Position numbers and translations under genes: made by a program. The notes beneath the pieces are model-generated. The model ran no database searches and had not been told where the DNA came from. It was given only the letters and a program-made list of their open reading frames with translations. From the NCBI GenBank assembly GCA_012267415.1, contig JAAXGN010000001.1:124001-188000 (forward strand): a stretch of DNA of 64,000 nucleotides, in the 5' to 3' direction. Within the stretch, counting starts at the first letter, position 1; every line of letters begins with the position of its first letter. Origin of the DNA: Candidatus Poribacteria bacterium (GTDB taxonomy: Bacteria > Poribacteria > WGA-4E > WGA-3G). Of this stretch, positions 46,223 to 55,948 are shown one piece after another.

Positions 46223-48175
46223 ATGGATATACAAAAGTCCCAACCATTGACACCTTCAAAAATACCTACCCACGGTGTTACACTAAAGTCCATATTAATT
46301 GCTTCCATTCTGATCCCGATTAATTGTTACTGGGTTATTGAGATGGAAGTTATTCGTTATTCGGGACATCCTGTAACGATTTCACTCTTTTTTAATGTCA
46401 TATTTAGCCTCTTAGTGGTGATTGGTTTCAACCAGTTGCTGAAGCGTTTTATACCACGTTTAGCGTTAATCCAAAGCGAGTTAGTCATTGTCTATCTGAT
46501 GCTTTCTATCGCATCAGGGATTACTGGTCACGATATGCTTGAAATTTTAGTTCCAATGTTAGGACATGCTTTCCGCTTTGCTACACCAGAGAACGAATGG
46601 CAACAGTTGTTTCTTCCTTTCCTTCCAGAATGGCTGACAGTGAGTGATGACAGGCTCCTGCAAGGCTATTATGAAGGGGATCTCCCTCTTTATACATTGG
46701 ATACATTGCTTGGGTGGACAACACCTATACTGTGGTGGACATCCTTTATTACCGTGTTGGTCTTCGGTATGCTCTGTATTAATATAATAATCAGAAAGCA
46801 GTGGATAGAATATGAGAAATTGAGTTATCCCATCATACAGTTGCCACTTCAGATGACAGAAACACATCACAATCGTTTTTTCAGAAACAGGTTAATGTGG
46901 CTCGGTTTTGGGGTTGCTGGTGGTCTGGCACTATGGAACGGTATCAGTTACCTATATCCTTTTTTACCTGAACTACCTACCCGCAATAGGAGTTATACTG
47001 TATTCACGGAAAGTCCATGGAATGCTATGGGAAGAATACCTTTTTCACTCTATCCGTTTGCGATTGGTCTTGGCTTTTTCATACCTTTGGATCTATCCTT
47101 TTCTTGCTGGTTTTTCTTTTGGTATTGGCGAATTTTGCGCGTTGTTGGTGCGATGTTTGGCTTTCGGAGTTTGCCGGGATTTCCCTATATGAATGAGCAA
47201 GCATCTGGCGGATACCTCGCACTGTGTGTCTTAGCGTTGTGGACAAGCCGTAGACATCTAATGCAGGTGGGACGTCTACTCTTCATTAAGAACAATTCTG
47301 CAGAGGGTAATGATATTCCGGTTTCCTACCGTTTTGCGGTTATTGGACTCATTGCTGTATTGGGGTTCTTGGTTATGTTTTCCTATTATGGTGGCGCGAA
47401 CATAGTCATTATGATCGCATTTTTTGTGATTTACTATATGATCTCCATCGCTATTACGCGTATGCGTGCAGAATTAGGTACGCCTGTGCATGATTTACAC
47501 TATTCTGGTCCAGATCAGATTTTGACACGTACAGTTGGAACACGTCGGTTGGGTAGAGGCAATCTTGTTATGTTTTCCATGTTCTGGTTCATCAACCGTG
47601 CCTATCGTAGTCATCCAATGCCGCATCAGTTAGAAGGATTTAAAATAATAGAGCGAACAAACATGACGATGCATCGTATAATATTCGCGCTTATGTTTGC
47701 TACGGTCTTAGGTTCACTTGCAGGTTTTTGGTCTTTGATCGATAGAGGCTATCAGTTAGGGATGGAAATTCGTGCGGCGTCTCCATCCCTAACGGCATTC
47801 GGTATAGAACCGTACCGTCGTCTAACGGGTTGGCTTCAAACACCCACCGATACGCTAATACCTGAAAGCAGTTTTATGGGTCTCGGTTTTCTACAAACAA
47901 CTATACTTATGCTATTTAGAATGCGTTTTGTATGGTGGCCCTTTCATCCAGCAGGATTTGCTATATCCACAAGTTGGGGAATGAACGTCACATGGGGTTG
48001 CCTATTTATGAGTTGGTTGATTAAGTTGATCATTCTCAAGTATGGTGGACCTGTGAAATACCGAATGATTGCTCCATTGTTCTTAGGTTTAATTTTGGGT
48101 GAGTTTACTATCGGCAGCACCTGGACTATCGTCGGTATAATCGCAGGCATTCCAACTTACGGGTTTTGGGTCTAA
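46223..48175 (+). CDS. Polytopic membrane protein, DUF6785-like
   Basis: A 650-residue membrane protein from the ATG at 46223; an upstream TTG at 46154 is less likely. About 14 hydrophobic segments are visible, beginning with LKSILIASILIPINCYWV. Family-like features are RYSGHPVTISLFFNV, EKLSYPIIQLPLQ and MRAELGTPVHDLHY. The protein resembles the DUF6784/DUF6785 families frequent in planctomycetes and poribacteria, and is remotely like oligopeptide transporters. No substrate can be named. It converges on the P-type ATPase-like gene with a 4-base overlap. Confidence 0.7.
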   Translation: MDIQKSQPLTPSKIPTHGVTLKSILIASILIPINCYWVIEMEVIRYSGHPVTISLFFNVIFSLLVVIGFNQLLKRFIPRLALIQSELVIVYLMLSIASGITGHDMLEILVPMLGHAFRFATPENEWQQLFLPFLPEWLTVSDDRLLQGYYEGDLPLYTLDTLLGWTTPILWWTSFITVLVFGMLCINIIIRKQWIEYEKLSYPIIQLPLQMTETHHNRFFRNRLMWLGFGVAGGLALWNGISYLYPFLPELPTRNRSYTVFTESPWNAMGRIPFSLYPFAIGLGFFIPLDLSFSCWFFFWYWRILRVVGAMFGFRSLPGFPYMNEQASGGYLALCVLALWTSRRHLMQVGRLLFIKNNSAEGNDIPVSYRFAVIGLIAVLGFLVMFSYYGGANIVIMIAFFVIYYMISIAITRMRAELGTPVHDLHYSGPDQILTRTVGTRRLGRGNLVMFSMFWFINRAYRSHPMPHQLEGFKIIERTNMTMHRIIFALMFATVLGSLAGFWSLIDRGYQLGMEIRAASPSLTAFGIEPYRRLTGWLQTPTDTLIPESSFMGLGFLQTTILMLFRMRFVWWPFHPAGFAISTSWGMNVTWGCLFMSWLIKLIILKYGGPVKYRMIAPLFLGLILGEFTIGSTWTIVGIIAGIPTYGFWV

Positions 48176-50913
48176 TGTCCATCTCGTCTTGGATTTATGG
48201 CTAAATTCAACGGCAGTAACAATAGAATCAAACTACATAAGGAGGTTACAACCCATTCTTCTCGCAACGGTACAATTTCAAGAAGTTCATGTAAAGGTTC
48301 TACGTACATGACACCCAAGTGAAGTCCGATGATACCAATTAGAATAAAGAAAAGACGAATGTTTGCGAACATTCTTCTGAATAGAGATTCCCATGGATAA
48401 CGTGTGCACTGGAAATAGGAAGCCACTTGTGCAAAAATGAGTGTCGTACATGCTGCGGTTTGTGCTACTTCTATACTGGAATCGGTCGCAAAAGTCGTCA
48501 AAACTAAAAAATGGATAATCGTCATCAGACTGATAACAACACTACGGCATACCACATCAAGTACTGCAGTTTTTGGTAGTAGCAGCACCGCACGACCAGG
48601 CCGTTGTTGTTTTTCATTGAGATATATCTTTTCAAAACCTAATCCCAATGCCGGAAGCATTGTCGTTAAGAATTGAACCCAGATAACCTGTGTTATTGTC
48701 AATGGCATTTCTTCGAATTCAAATGCTACAAAGAGTACTAATCCAAAAATGACGGTTAGAAACTGCGAGAGTGTGCAGGATAAACACCATCGGAGTGAAC
48801 CGGAAAGGTTCTGATATGCTTCACGGGCAAAAAGTAAACAGTCTTTAACAGCCTTAAAACCTTTTTCAACTATGAGACAATCCGCATGTTCTAAGGCGAA
48901 ATGTGATGCATATCGTGTATCTGCAAAAGCGAGATCCGCCGTAATCATAGCACGTTGGTCATTCACATCTCGTCCTAAATATCCTACCGAATGATTGTGT
49001 CGTTTTAAACTTAGAACAATATTCCGACGTTGTTCTTGGGTCGGTTGCGAATACGCATTCCAATTTGGAACTTCTTTATCAAACTCCTGTGTAGAAAGTT
49101 CCATCAGTTCTTCTCTTGTACCGACTGCATTTCGGGAGTGAATAAGTCCTAATTCTCGGGCTAAATCGGTAGTAGACTGTTCATCGCTGTCACTGATTAA
49201 AATAACCTTAAGTCCTGTATCTGTGAAAGACTTTATTGCCTCTCTTACCTCTTCGTCATCATTTGCAGAGAAACCGATAAACCCTAAGAAAGTTGACATT
49301 CTTTGCACTTCTGGTGGTGTTAGAGGAACTTCAGAATGGACGGATGCTACACCGTAGACAGTATCCCTTGAATTCTGCATGTAATTTAGGATCTCATTAC
49401 TCACTTTGTATTGTTCATTGCTGAATTCCTTTAGTTCTTTGTTGACGAGAATGTAGTCGCATGCCTCAAGCACATTGCGTGCATCTCCAAATAAGATGTT
49501 AAGATACTCATTTTCGTCGGATTGAAATACATGCAGTTCATATCCGAAGTTTGAAGTCCAAGGATATTCAGCAACAAGTTCCATTTTAGATTGAAGCTCA
49601 GTCAATTCATACCCAAGCTGTTTCATTGTTTCTTTGATGACTTGCTGATGGACATGATCAATATCATATCTATCGTAGTATCTTTCACCTGAAGTGCCTA
49701 AACCAGCAGTCAACACAAGACCGGGAGCACCTTGAGGTACTTGGAATCGCGGTGAAATACTGTTGACTCTTGTGCTTTTTTCTTCTTTTGGCAGCGTGTC
49801 AAGTGTTTTTAGCCAACTTTCCCATACAGGTCGATTCACAAGCTGCTCATCAACGTAAATATTGGATATAGTGAGTGCTTTTCTACTAGCAATACCTTTC
49901 TCGTCTGAACAAAAGGCAGTAAGACGATTCAACCTTTCAAGGAATTGACGGTTTCTTAGAACTACTCCTATTTTTAGTAAACCTGCAACTTTTTGCGTAA
50001 GAATCGCATTTAGTAGCAACAACAGATCATGAGGGGTTGCCGCAATAGCAAAGAGTAATGCGAATTGTACAGACATTTGCCAATCAATTGCGTTAGTTTG
50101 CTGTGATTCATTCCACCACAAGATAGCAACGACTATACCACCAACGACTATACCTGCAATTCTTAGTATATCAACAAAGAACTTGATCTGATTTTCTGCT
50201 ACAGTCATCTCATTCGGCATGGTTCTTGTGCTTTGGTCATGCTGATACATTTCCAACTGCTTCCCTGTCCTTACCACAATCGCATGCCCCGTTCCGCTAT
50301 CTACATAAGTTCCTCCAAATACCATATTTGTCTGTTTTTCAGGTGTTAGTCCGGCTTCCTCTAAATCATTATCAGATTTTTGAGCAGAACCACTACTGCC
50401 GAAAAGTGCTGATTCGTTAACTGTCAGCCCCTCAGATTGTACTATTCGCGCATCTGCAGGTATAAAATTACCAGGTTTCAGCAGCAGGAGATCGCCAGGA
50501 ACAATTTCGCTTGGTGAACACTTCTCCTGCTTGCCTTGACGAATTACTGACACAGTAACATTGAAATGTGTGTTACATTGGTTCTGCTTTTTCCTCAAGT
50601 TGATAGCAACGAAAATTGACCAAGATAGTGTAATTATAAAGACACTACCGATAAACACAACTCTTGGTATTTTAAGCGTGTCATTATCAGTTAAAGCAAA
50701 GATTACTGCTGTAGCAATCAATAGTAGCAATTTCCAATTAAGCACCTGTTCAAAGAACAGTCCGATTTCTGATTTCACCATTTTAGACTTGTGTTCATTC
50801 GTGCCATGACGTTCTCTTGCATTAATTACATTTGCATGGCTCAGACCGTTCTCAAGGTCGGTATTAAAATGGTTCAGCAGGAAAGAGATACTTTCTGCAT
50901 AGAAATTAGACAT
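48172..50913 (-). CDS. Pseudo-P-type ATPase (catalytic motifs lost)
   Basis: A 913-residue protein with the full P2-type cation pump layout: N-terminal actuator part, four plus six membrane helices, P and N domains. The catalytic motifs are degenerate. TGES is FGSS (171-174). The helix-4 PEGLP is PHDLL (294-298). DKTGTLT is DEKGIAS from Asp337. The KGAPE region is FGDAR (475-479). TGD is SDS (574-576). GDGVNDAPAL is GRDVNDQRAM (647-656). Asp337 itself and VND remain. The frame has no stop or frameshift, so it is a conserved pseudoenzyme rather than a decayed gene. Role unknown; it may sense or regulate. AGGAA precedes the ATG. Confidence 0.8.
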   Translation of the reverse strand: MSNFYAESISFLLNHFNTDLENGLSHANVINARERHGTNEHKSKMVKSEIGLFFEQVLNWKLLLLIATAVIFALTDNDTLKIPRVVFIGSVFIITLSWSIFVAINLRKKQNQCNTHFNVTVSVIRQGKQEKCSPSEIVPGDLLLLKPGNFIPADARIVQSEGLTVNESALFGSSGSAQKSDNDLEEAGLTPEKQTNMVFGGTYVDSGTGHAIVVRTGKQLEMYQHDQSTRTMPNEMTVAENQIKFFVDILRIAGIVVGGIVVAILWWNESQQTNAIDWQMSVQFALLFAIAATPHDLLLLLNAILTQKVAGLLKIGVVLRNRQFLERLNRLTAFCSDEKGIASRKALTISNIYVDEQLVNRPVWESWLKTLDTLPKEEKSTRVNSISPRFQVPQGAPGLVLTAGLGTSGERYYDRYDIDHVHQQVIKETMKQLGYELTELQSKMELVAEYPWTSNFGYELHVFQSDENEYLNILFGDARNVLEACDYILVNKELKEFSNEQYKVSNEILNYMQNSRDTVYGVASVHSEVPLTPPEVQRMSTFLGFIGFSANDDEEVREAIKSFTDTGLKVILISDSDEQSTTDLARELGLIHSRNAVGTREELMELSTQEFDKEVPNWNAYSQPTQEQRRNIVLSLKRHNHSVGYLGRDVNDQRAMITADLAFADTRYASHFALEHADCLIVEKGFKAVKDCLLFAREAYQNLSGSLRWCLSCTLSQFLTVIFGLVLFVAFEFEEMPLTITQVIWVQFLTTMLPALGLGFEKIYLNEKQQRPGRAVLLLPKTAVLDVVCRSVVISLMTIIHFLVLTTFATDSSIEVAQTAACTTLIFAQVASYFQCTRYPWESLFRRMFANIRLFFILIGIIGLHLGVMYVEPLHELLEIVPLREEWVVTSLCSLILLLLPLNLAINPRRDGH

Positions 50914-51008
50914 AAGTATTCCTAACGATCTAAGTTATAGTACATAATCAAATCGAGGTTTATTACTATAGTCGGGAATCGGCCAGAATTATGTTAACTG
51001 GCCTCCTA

Positions 51009-51935
51009 CTATCGGTTTTCTTCGTCATGCGTCCAAACACGCGCTCCTTCTTGGTCCGCACGTATCACCTTTATCTGACATGGAATATTGTGTCTCATAA
51101 AGGCAGCTTTCATCTGTTTACCAACTGTTTCCATATTATTCAGACAGAAGGCAGCGATAGTGGGTCCTGCCCCACTCAAAGTAGTACTAAGTGCCCCAGC
51201 ATCTGATGCAGCGTGAACAACTTCATCAAATCCTGGAATTAGATTACTACGGTATGGTTGATGTAGCACATCCTTCATAGATAAGGATAACATGTCTAAC
51301 TTTCCCGTAGCGATACTGGCAACAAGTAATGAGCATCTACTAATATTGTAGATAGCATCTGAGAATTTTACCGTGTCTGGTAGAATGTCTCTTGCTTCCT
51401 GCGTAGATAGTGTGAATTCAGGAATTGCCAACACCAAGTGAAGATCGGGATCACAATCTAACTTAATCGTGTGAATGTGGTTGCCGTCCTGCACAGAAAT
51501 AACCATGCCGCCGTAAAGAGAAGCAGCAACATTGTCGGGATGTCCTTCTATCTCTGCTGCAATATTGAGAATGTCTGACAGCGAGAATGGAGCATCACAT
51601 AATTCATTTGCAGTAAGTAATCCACCAAGTATAGCAGTTCCGCTGCCACCTAACCCGCGAATAGCAGGAATTCCGTTTTCTATACGTAGTCTCATACCCT
51701 TCGGTTGCGGTATACCACTACGTTGAAAAATCGTCTCAACAGCTTTAAACCCACTATGTTCTGGCGTGCTTGGAATTTTCTCAGAGTCGACCCCGCTTAC
51801 GACAACTTCTGTATCCTCACCTATTATTTTCAAGGTGACAGTACTGTAAAGTTGTAATGCGAGTCCTAACACATCAAATCCAGGCCCTAGGTTTGTTGTG
51901 CTAGCAGGTATACGCGCTGTTGCTTTACAAGACAT
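51009..51935 (-). CDS. thrB: Homoserine kinase
   Basis: A 308-residue GHMP kinase that phosphorylates homoserine in threonine synthesis. It has the N-terminal ARIPASTTNLGPGFDVLGLA, the ATP-binding loop PAIRGLGGSGTAILGGL near residue 90, and the C-terminal LSGAGPTIAAF. The length is typical. It follows the aminotransferase gene on the same strand, with a MITE-like element between them. No Shine-Dalgarno is obvious. No other thr genes are in the window. Confidence 0.9.
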   Translation of the reverse strand: MSCKATARIPASTTNLGPGFDVLGLALQLYSTVTLKIIGEDTEVVVSGVDSEKIPSTPEHSGFKAVETIFQRSGIPQPKGMRLRIENGIPAIRGLGGSGTAILGGLLTANELCDAPFSLSDILNIAAEIEGHPDNVAASLYGGMVISVQDGNHIHTIKLDCDPDLHLVLAIPEFTLSTQEARDILPDTVKFSDAIYNISRCSLLVASIATGKLDMLSLSMKDVLHQPYRSNLIPGFDEVVHAASDAGALSTTLSGAGPTIAAFCLNNMETVGKQMKAAFMRHNIPCQIKVIRADQEGARVWTHDEENR

Positions 51936-51959
51936 ACGAGGAACTACCTACATTCACTA

Positions 51960-52076
51960 TATAGTAAAACCTAAAAAGTTGATGACACTTCTTAACACGA
52001 CGGGCAATGAATTGCCCTACTACGAACGGGTATCTGTTAGTGAATAAGTGTACATTTGATTCTAAGGTTTACTATA
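51960..52076. repeat. MITE-like element, copy 4 (different core)
   Basis: About 117 bases. Ends TATAGTAAAACCTAAAAA and, on the other strand, TATAGTAAACCTTAGAA. The core is GGGCAATGAATTGCCCTACTAC, the unit also found twice in the 32898-32968 hairpin. The right end overlaps the last codons of the aminotransferase: its TAG stop (52072-52074) is part of the terminal repeat. Confidence 0.75.
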
Positions 52077-53244
52077 ACTTATCAATTGCTGTCTCAATAC
52101 GTTCTAATGCATCCTCAATATTTTCCAACGAATTCGCATAAGAAAGTCGCAGGTAACCGTCTCCAAATTTACCAAAAGCTGTACCGGGTAAGAGTGCAAC
52201 GCCAACTTCATCCATCAGATAATCAGCCAGTTTTTCGCAAGAGAGAGGAAGCTCAGTTACATTAGGAAAAACGTAAAATGAACCGAGAGGTTTAACACAT
52301 TTTATGCCATTAATTGCATTTAGTCCATCTACGATGACATCGCGCCGTTTTTGGAATTCCTTTACCATCTGCGTGACAAATGTTTGAGGACCCGTTAGTG
52401 CTTCTATACCGGCAATCTGTGTGAATGTTGCCGTACAAGAGTTTGAATTGATCGTCAGACGGGTGATCTTATCAGCAATTTCGCGTGGTGCGACACCATA
52501 GCCGAGACGCCATCCTGTCATAGCATAGGTCTTTGAATGTCCATCAATTAGAATCGTCTGTTCTTTCATCCCGGGTAAACTGAGGATGCTTTGATGTGTT
52601 CCTTCGTACAGCAGTCTTGAATAGACTTCATCTGTGAGGATGTAAAAGCGATGTTGCTTTGCGAGTTCTGCTATCGCATTAAGGTCTGATGCGGTCAAGG
52701 TTCCACCCGTTGGATTCTGAGGGGAATTGAGTATCAGCAATTTTGTGCGGTCAGAAATAGAGTCAACTAAATCCTCAATGCGAAATCTAAAATCTACCTC
52801 TTCACGTAATGGTAAGGGAATAGCTTTTCCACCGATAAAATCGATGACGGATTCATAGACGGGGAATCCTGGTTCAGGATAGATCACCTCATCTCCATCA
52901 TCCACTAATGCTAAAATTGTGAAAAAGATTATCGGTTTGGCACCAGGTGTGACTGTCACTTCATCAGGATGGATATCAATATTTCGGGTTTCAGAAATGT
53001 GTTGTGCAACGACTTCACGAAATTCAGGTAGTCCTGCGGAGGGACAATAACCTGTATGACCGTCTTTCATTGCCTTGAATGCTGCTTCACAAACATTCAT
53101 CGGCGTTGTGAAGTCTGGTTGACCAATCTCTAAATGGATAATATCCTTCCCTTGTGCTTCTAAACTTTTTGCTTTTGCCAACACTTCAAAAGCAGATTCT
53201 GTTCCCAACCTACTCATGCGGTTGGCGAAAGTATGGCTATTCAA
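52072..53244 (-). CDS. Class I/II aminotransferase, aspartate aminotransferase-like
   Basis: A 390-residue PLP enzyme. The Lys-containing DGHSKTYAMTGWRLGYG, the Asn-Pro segment NSPQNPTGG, and YPEPGFPVYES are classic fold-type I aminotransferase features. It starts at TTG (53242-53244) with GGAGG six bases upstream; the ATG in between opens directly on a TGA. A consensus promoter is upstream. The substrate may be aspartate or another amino acid. The stop codon is provided by the adjacent MITE-like element. Confidence 0.9.
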   Translation of the reverse strand: MNSHTFANRMSRLGTESAFEVLAKAKSLEAQGKDIIHLEIGQPDFTTPMNVCEAAFKAMKDGHTGYCPSAGLPEFREVVAQHISETRNIDIHPDEVTVTPGAKPIIFFTILALVDDGDEVIYPEPGFPVYESVIDFIGGKAIPLPLREEVDFRFRIEDLVDSISDRTKLLILNSPQNPTGGTLTASDLNAIAELAKQHRFYILTDEVYSRLLYEGTHQSILSLPGMKEQTILIDGHSKTYAMTGWRLGYGVAPREIADKITRLTINSNSCTATFTQIAGIEALTGPQTFVTQMVKEFQKRRDVIVDGLNAINGIKCVKPLGSFYVFPNVTELPLSCEKLADYLMDEVGVALLPGTAFGKFGDGYLRLSYANSLENIEDALERIETAIDKL

Positions 53245-53266
53245 AACATGCCTCCTCTATATCCTT

Positions 53267-53295
53267 ATTATATCTGTAACCGATCAGACTGTCAA
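53267..53295 (-). promoter_or_regulatory. Consensus sigma-70 promoter of the aminotransferase
   Basis: On the minus strand TTGACA (53290-53295), exactly 17 bases, TATAAT (53267-53272), 22 bases before the TTG start codon. It is a full match to both consensus boxes. Confidence 0.75.
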
Positions 53296-53386
53296 TTCCT
53301 TCAATACATGTCGTCAGTTAATATTTTAATGGCGTTCCTCTACCCGACCTACATAAGAAGACTTGACAAACACTAAAACGTCGTAG

Positions 53387-54430
53387 TTATTTAACTTTTA
53401 AGATTAGACCGCGTGCCCCTACGATCCAAACGTTATCCTTATCAAGCACAAAGACTCTAATCATTTTTTCTTTACTAATTTTTTCTTCTGTCTCTTCTAA
53501 TTCCCATTTCTTACCCCCGTTGTTTGTACTAAGAATGACACCGACGCCAAGGTCTCCGCCTACTGCCCATCCAGTATATTTATCGACGAATCTGACGCTT
53601 CTAAGGGTCTCGATAGTGCCACTGTCCTGTTCTCTCCATAGTTTCCCGCCGTTTGTCGTGTGAAGAATCACCCCGTTTTCTCCTACTGTCCACCCCACAG
53701 AGTCATCAAGGAAAAAGACGTCTTCAAGGATATCCTCTTTTCCGGTTTCTTGGTTTTGCCAAGTTTCCCCACCGTCCGTGGTCATTTGGATGATACTTTT
53801 CTGATTTTTTGCTTGTGGATTAACGCGTATGCCTACAATCCAACCTGTGTTTTCATCAATAAACTGTAGCGCACTAAACATACTTGCGGGTTCATCACCT
53901 ACAGCTCCGACGATGCCGCCATCCAGAACATTCCAAACGCGTCCTCCATTTTTTGTTTTAAGAATAGTATCGGTTTCTCCGACAGCAAAACCTACATTTT
54001 TATTTATGAAATATATGCTCCTAAGCGCGGTATCTGCTTTGCTTATTTGGATATCCCAATCTTTGCCATTTGTCGTATTTACGATTAAACCTTTGGCACC
54101 GACTGCCCAACCGTTTTCATCATCTAAAAAGTAAATTCCGGTAAGATCAGCACTGATTTTTGTATCCATTTTTTGCCATGTTGCTCCACCATTCATCGTT
54201 TGTGCAATGAATCCTGGGTTCTCAAAATCCTCGGCAAGTGCTGACCCAGCTACCCAGCCGATCCCTTCAGATGTGAAGGTAACATCCATATAATCTCTAT
54301 AATCTGGATCGCTCCTTTGCATAACAACCCATGCAGCGAATACTGGTATAGAGATTATCGCAGTTGTAAGAATTGTTATGAGTAAGATTATTTTTGGTAA
54401 TGTCAATTGTGACTTTATTTTCTTCATCAT
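53387..54430 (-). CDS. Ycf48/BNR-repeat beta-propeller protein
   Basis: A 347-residue protein with an N-terminal membrane or signal segment (about residues 13-33) and six or seven beta-propeller blades of the Ycf48/Hcf136 kind. The repeated phrases are GWAVGAKGLIVNTTNGKDW, VGETDTILKTKNGG and GWTVGENGVILHTTNGG. In bacteria such proteins are usually periplasmic or outer-surface proteins of unknown partner. AAAGGAG precedes tandem ATGs; the second has the better spacing. It heads a run of envelope genes on this strand. Confidence 0.8.
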   Translation of the reverse strand: MMKKIKSQLTLPKIILLITILTTAIISIPVFAAWVVMQRSDPDYRDYMDVTFTSEGIGWVAGSALAEDFENPGFIAQTMNGGATWQKMDTKISADLTGIYFLDDENGWAVGAKGLIVNTTNGKDWDIQISKADTALRSIYFINKNVGFAVGETDTILKTKNGGRVWNVLDGGIVGAVGDEPASMFSALQFIDENTGWIVGIRVNPQAKNQKSIIQMTTDGGETWQNQETGKEDILEDVFFLDDSVGWTVGENGVILHTTNGGKLWREQDSGTIETLRSVRFVDKYTGWAVGGDLGVGVILSTNNGGKKWELEETEEKISKEKMIRVFVLDKDNVWIVGARGLILKVK

Positions 54431-54497
54431 TTCTCCTTTATACTTATGGTAGACTTTTAACTATGAATATATACTCTCTATGATATAACGGTTCAAT

Positions 54498-55910
54498 TTA
54501 TTTTGCAAGTATGATTGTTCCGGTCTTGAAACTTTCTCCGATCTGTAATTGATAAATGTAGATTCCGCTTTCTCCGATTTCACCGTTTTCGTTCCTACCG
54601 TCCCATTTCAATTCTGTTTCACCGAGTTCTGCAATGAGAGATTTTATTAGCACGCCATTTAAGTTATAGAGTAGCACACTGAATTCACCTTCAGCATCAT
54701 CTATTGTTCGAGCTGGAAAAACGACGGTGTTAAAATCGGGGTCGGGTGAAAGGGGGGTGAATGGGTTTGGATACGGTTTATCAAAAATTCGCAGCCTTTT
54801 CTGAACAGGTGCGGATTCGTTATCCGCTTCGTCAATTGCCACTATGGCATAAGTAAAACTACCTGTAGACAACTGTCTATTATCTACGAATCTAAGTTCA
54901 TTCGAAGTGTTGGTAGTTGTATCATTTGACGTTTTTTCTGCTGAAATTTCATTATTTGGGAGCGGATTAAGTGTGTCTGAGTCGGCAGAGCCGAACATAA
55001 TACGGTACTTTGACACATCACGACTCACACTCGGTTCCCAATAGATTACGATACCTTCTCCTGATATGACGATCCGAATTGCATTCGGTGGTTTCGGTGG
55101 TGCTGTGTCTTCAGACACGTTGACGGTTTGTATCGGTGAACGTTCCGATTGTAATATCTTTGTCTTAAAGGCTGTAATCTGATAGGTATGATTTCCCGGT
55201 GGTGCATTCACGTCAAGAAAAGTTGTCGATTCGCGTTGTTCAACGTCAATTTGAACATCGTCATCCCTGTATATAACATATCCATTAACATCTAAATCAG
55301 TTGACTTTTCCCAGCGGAGTGTTACGTTGTTTTCCCCTGTTTTGTCAGATGTAGCCGTGAAACCTGTTACAGGTGCAGGAGGTACATTTGGAATGACCTG
55401 TAGCGTAAAATTATCGTTATTTGGTTTGCCATCGGCTGGACCCGCGCGGATATATTCACCGATTGGACTATCCTCTGTATTGCGTAATCTTGCCCTGAAC
55501 ATTTTCTCTCCGACGTTATTCGGAGTACGACAGTCAAAAGCAATTTCATATTCAGAGTTCTGAAAATCGATGATGGGTTCGTTGAGAACAACACGTAAGA
55601 CATTTCCACCAGAGGTTTCAACTCTTGCAGCCAGTTCTACTCTATCTCTCAAGATATGCTTGAAATCTGGCACTGTTGTTTGAAAACCTGACGGCATTGT
55701 AATTTCAATAATCATTATTTCTTCGCCGGTTACTGCCTGTGATCTGTCAATTACGAGTGTCACAAGAAGCGTCACTGTTGAACTTGCTGGAACTATACCT
55801 TTCGTTTCACCGTCAACGTTTATTTCACCGATAGAGGTGACGGCTCCAAAACTGATGTGTGTAATGAAGAAGCAAATAATCAATAGAGAAATAAGAACTG
55901 CGTTTTTCAT
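54498..55910 (-). CDS. FN3-domain secreted protein with FlgD/type IX-like C-terminus
   Basis: A 470-residue exported protein. The signal peptide is residues 1-22 (cleavage near SFG-AV). A beta-rich domain lies at about 25-170 and fibronectin type III domains at about 172-270 and 272-370. The C-terminal segment has YPNPFTPLSPDPDF, FSVLLYNLNGVLIKSL, ELKWDGRNENGE, SGIYIYQLQ and FKTGTIILAK, which matches the FlgD-Ig/type IX sorting-domain pattern. Such tails direct proteins across the outer membrane in species with a type IX system. PorX, PorY and PorV homologues follow in the window. Confidence 0.8.
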   Translation of the reverse strand: MKNAVLISLLIICFFITHISFGAVTSIGEINVDGETKGIVPASSTVTLLVTLVIDRSQAVTGEEIMIIEITMPSGFQTTVPDFKHILRDRVELAARVETSGGNVLRVVLNEPIIDFQNSEYEIAFDCRTPNNVGEKMFRARLRNTEDSPIGEYIRAGPADGKPNNDNFTLQVIPNVPPAPVTGFTATSDKTGENNVTLRWEKSTDLDVNGYVIYRDDDVQIDVEQRESTTFLDVNAPPGNHTYQITAFKTKILQSERSPIQTVNVSEDTAPPKPPNAIRIVISGEGIVIYWEPSVSRDVSKYRIMFGSADSDTLNPLPNNEISAEKTSNDTTTNTSNELRFVDNRQLSTGSFTYAIVAIDEADNESAPVQKRLRIFDKPYPNPFTPLSPDPDFNTVVFPARTIDDAEGEFSVLLYNLNGVLIKSLIAELGETELKWDGRNENGEIGESGIYIYQLQIGESFKTGTIILAK

Positions 55911-55948
55911 TATGTATGATCCTTAGAGTTAGAATGATTTACCAATGT

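Noticed and set aside
48172-50913. Calling the P-type ATPase-like gene a working calcium or cation pump
   Set aside because: Too many catalytic motifs are altered. Calling it a decayed pseudogene was also rejected because the frame is intact over 913 codons.
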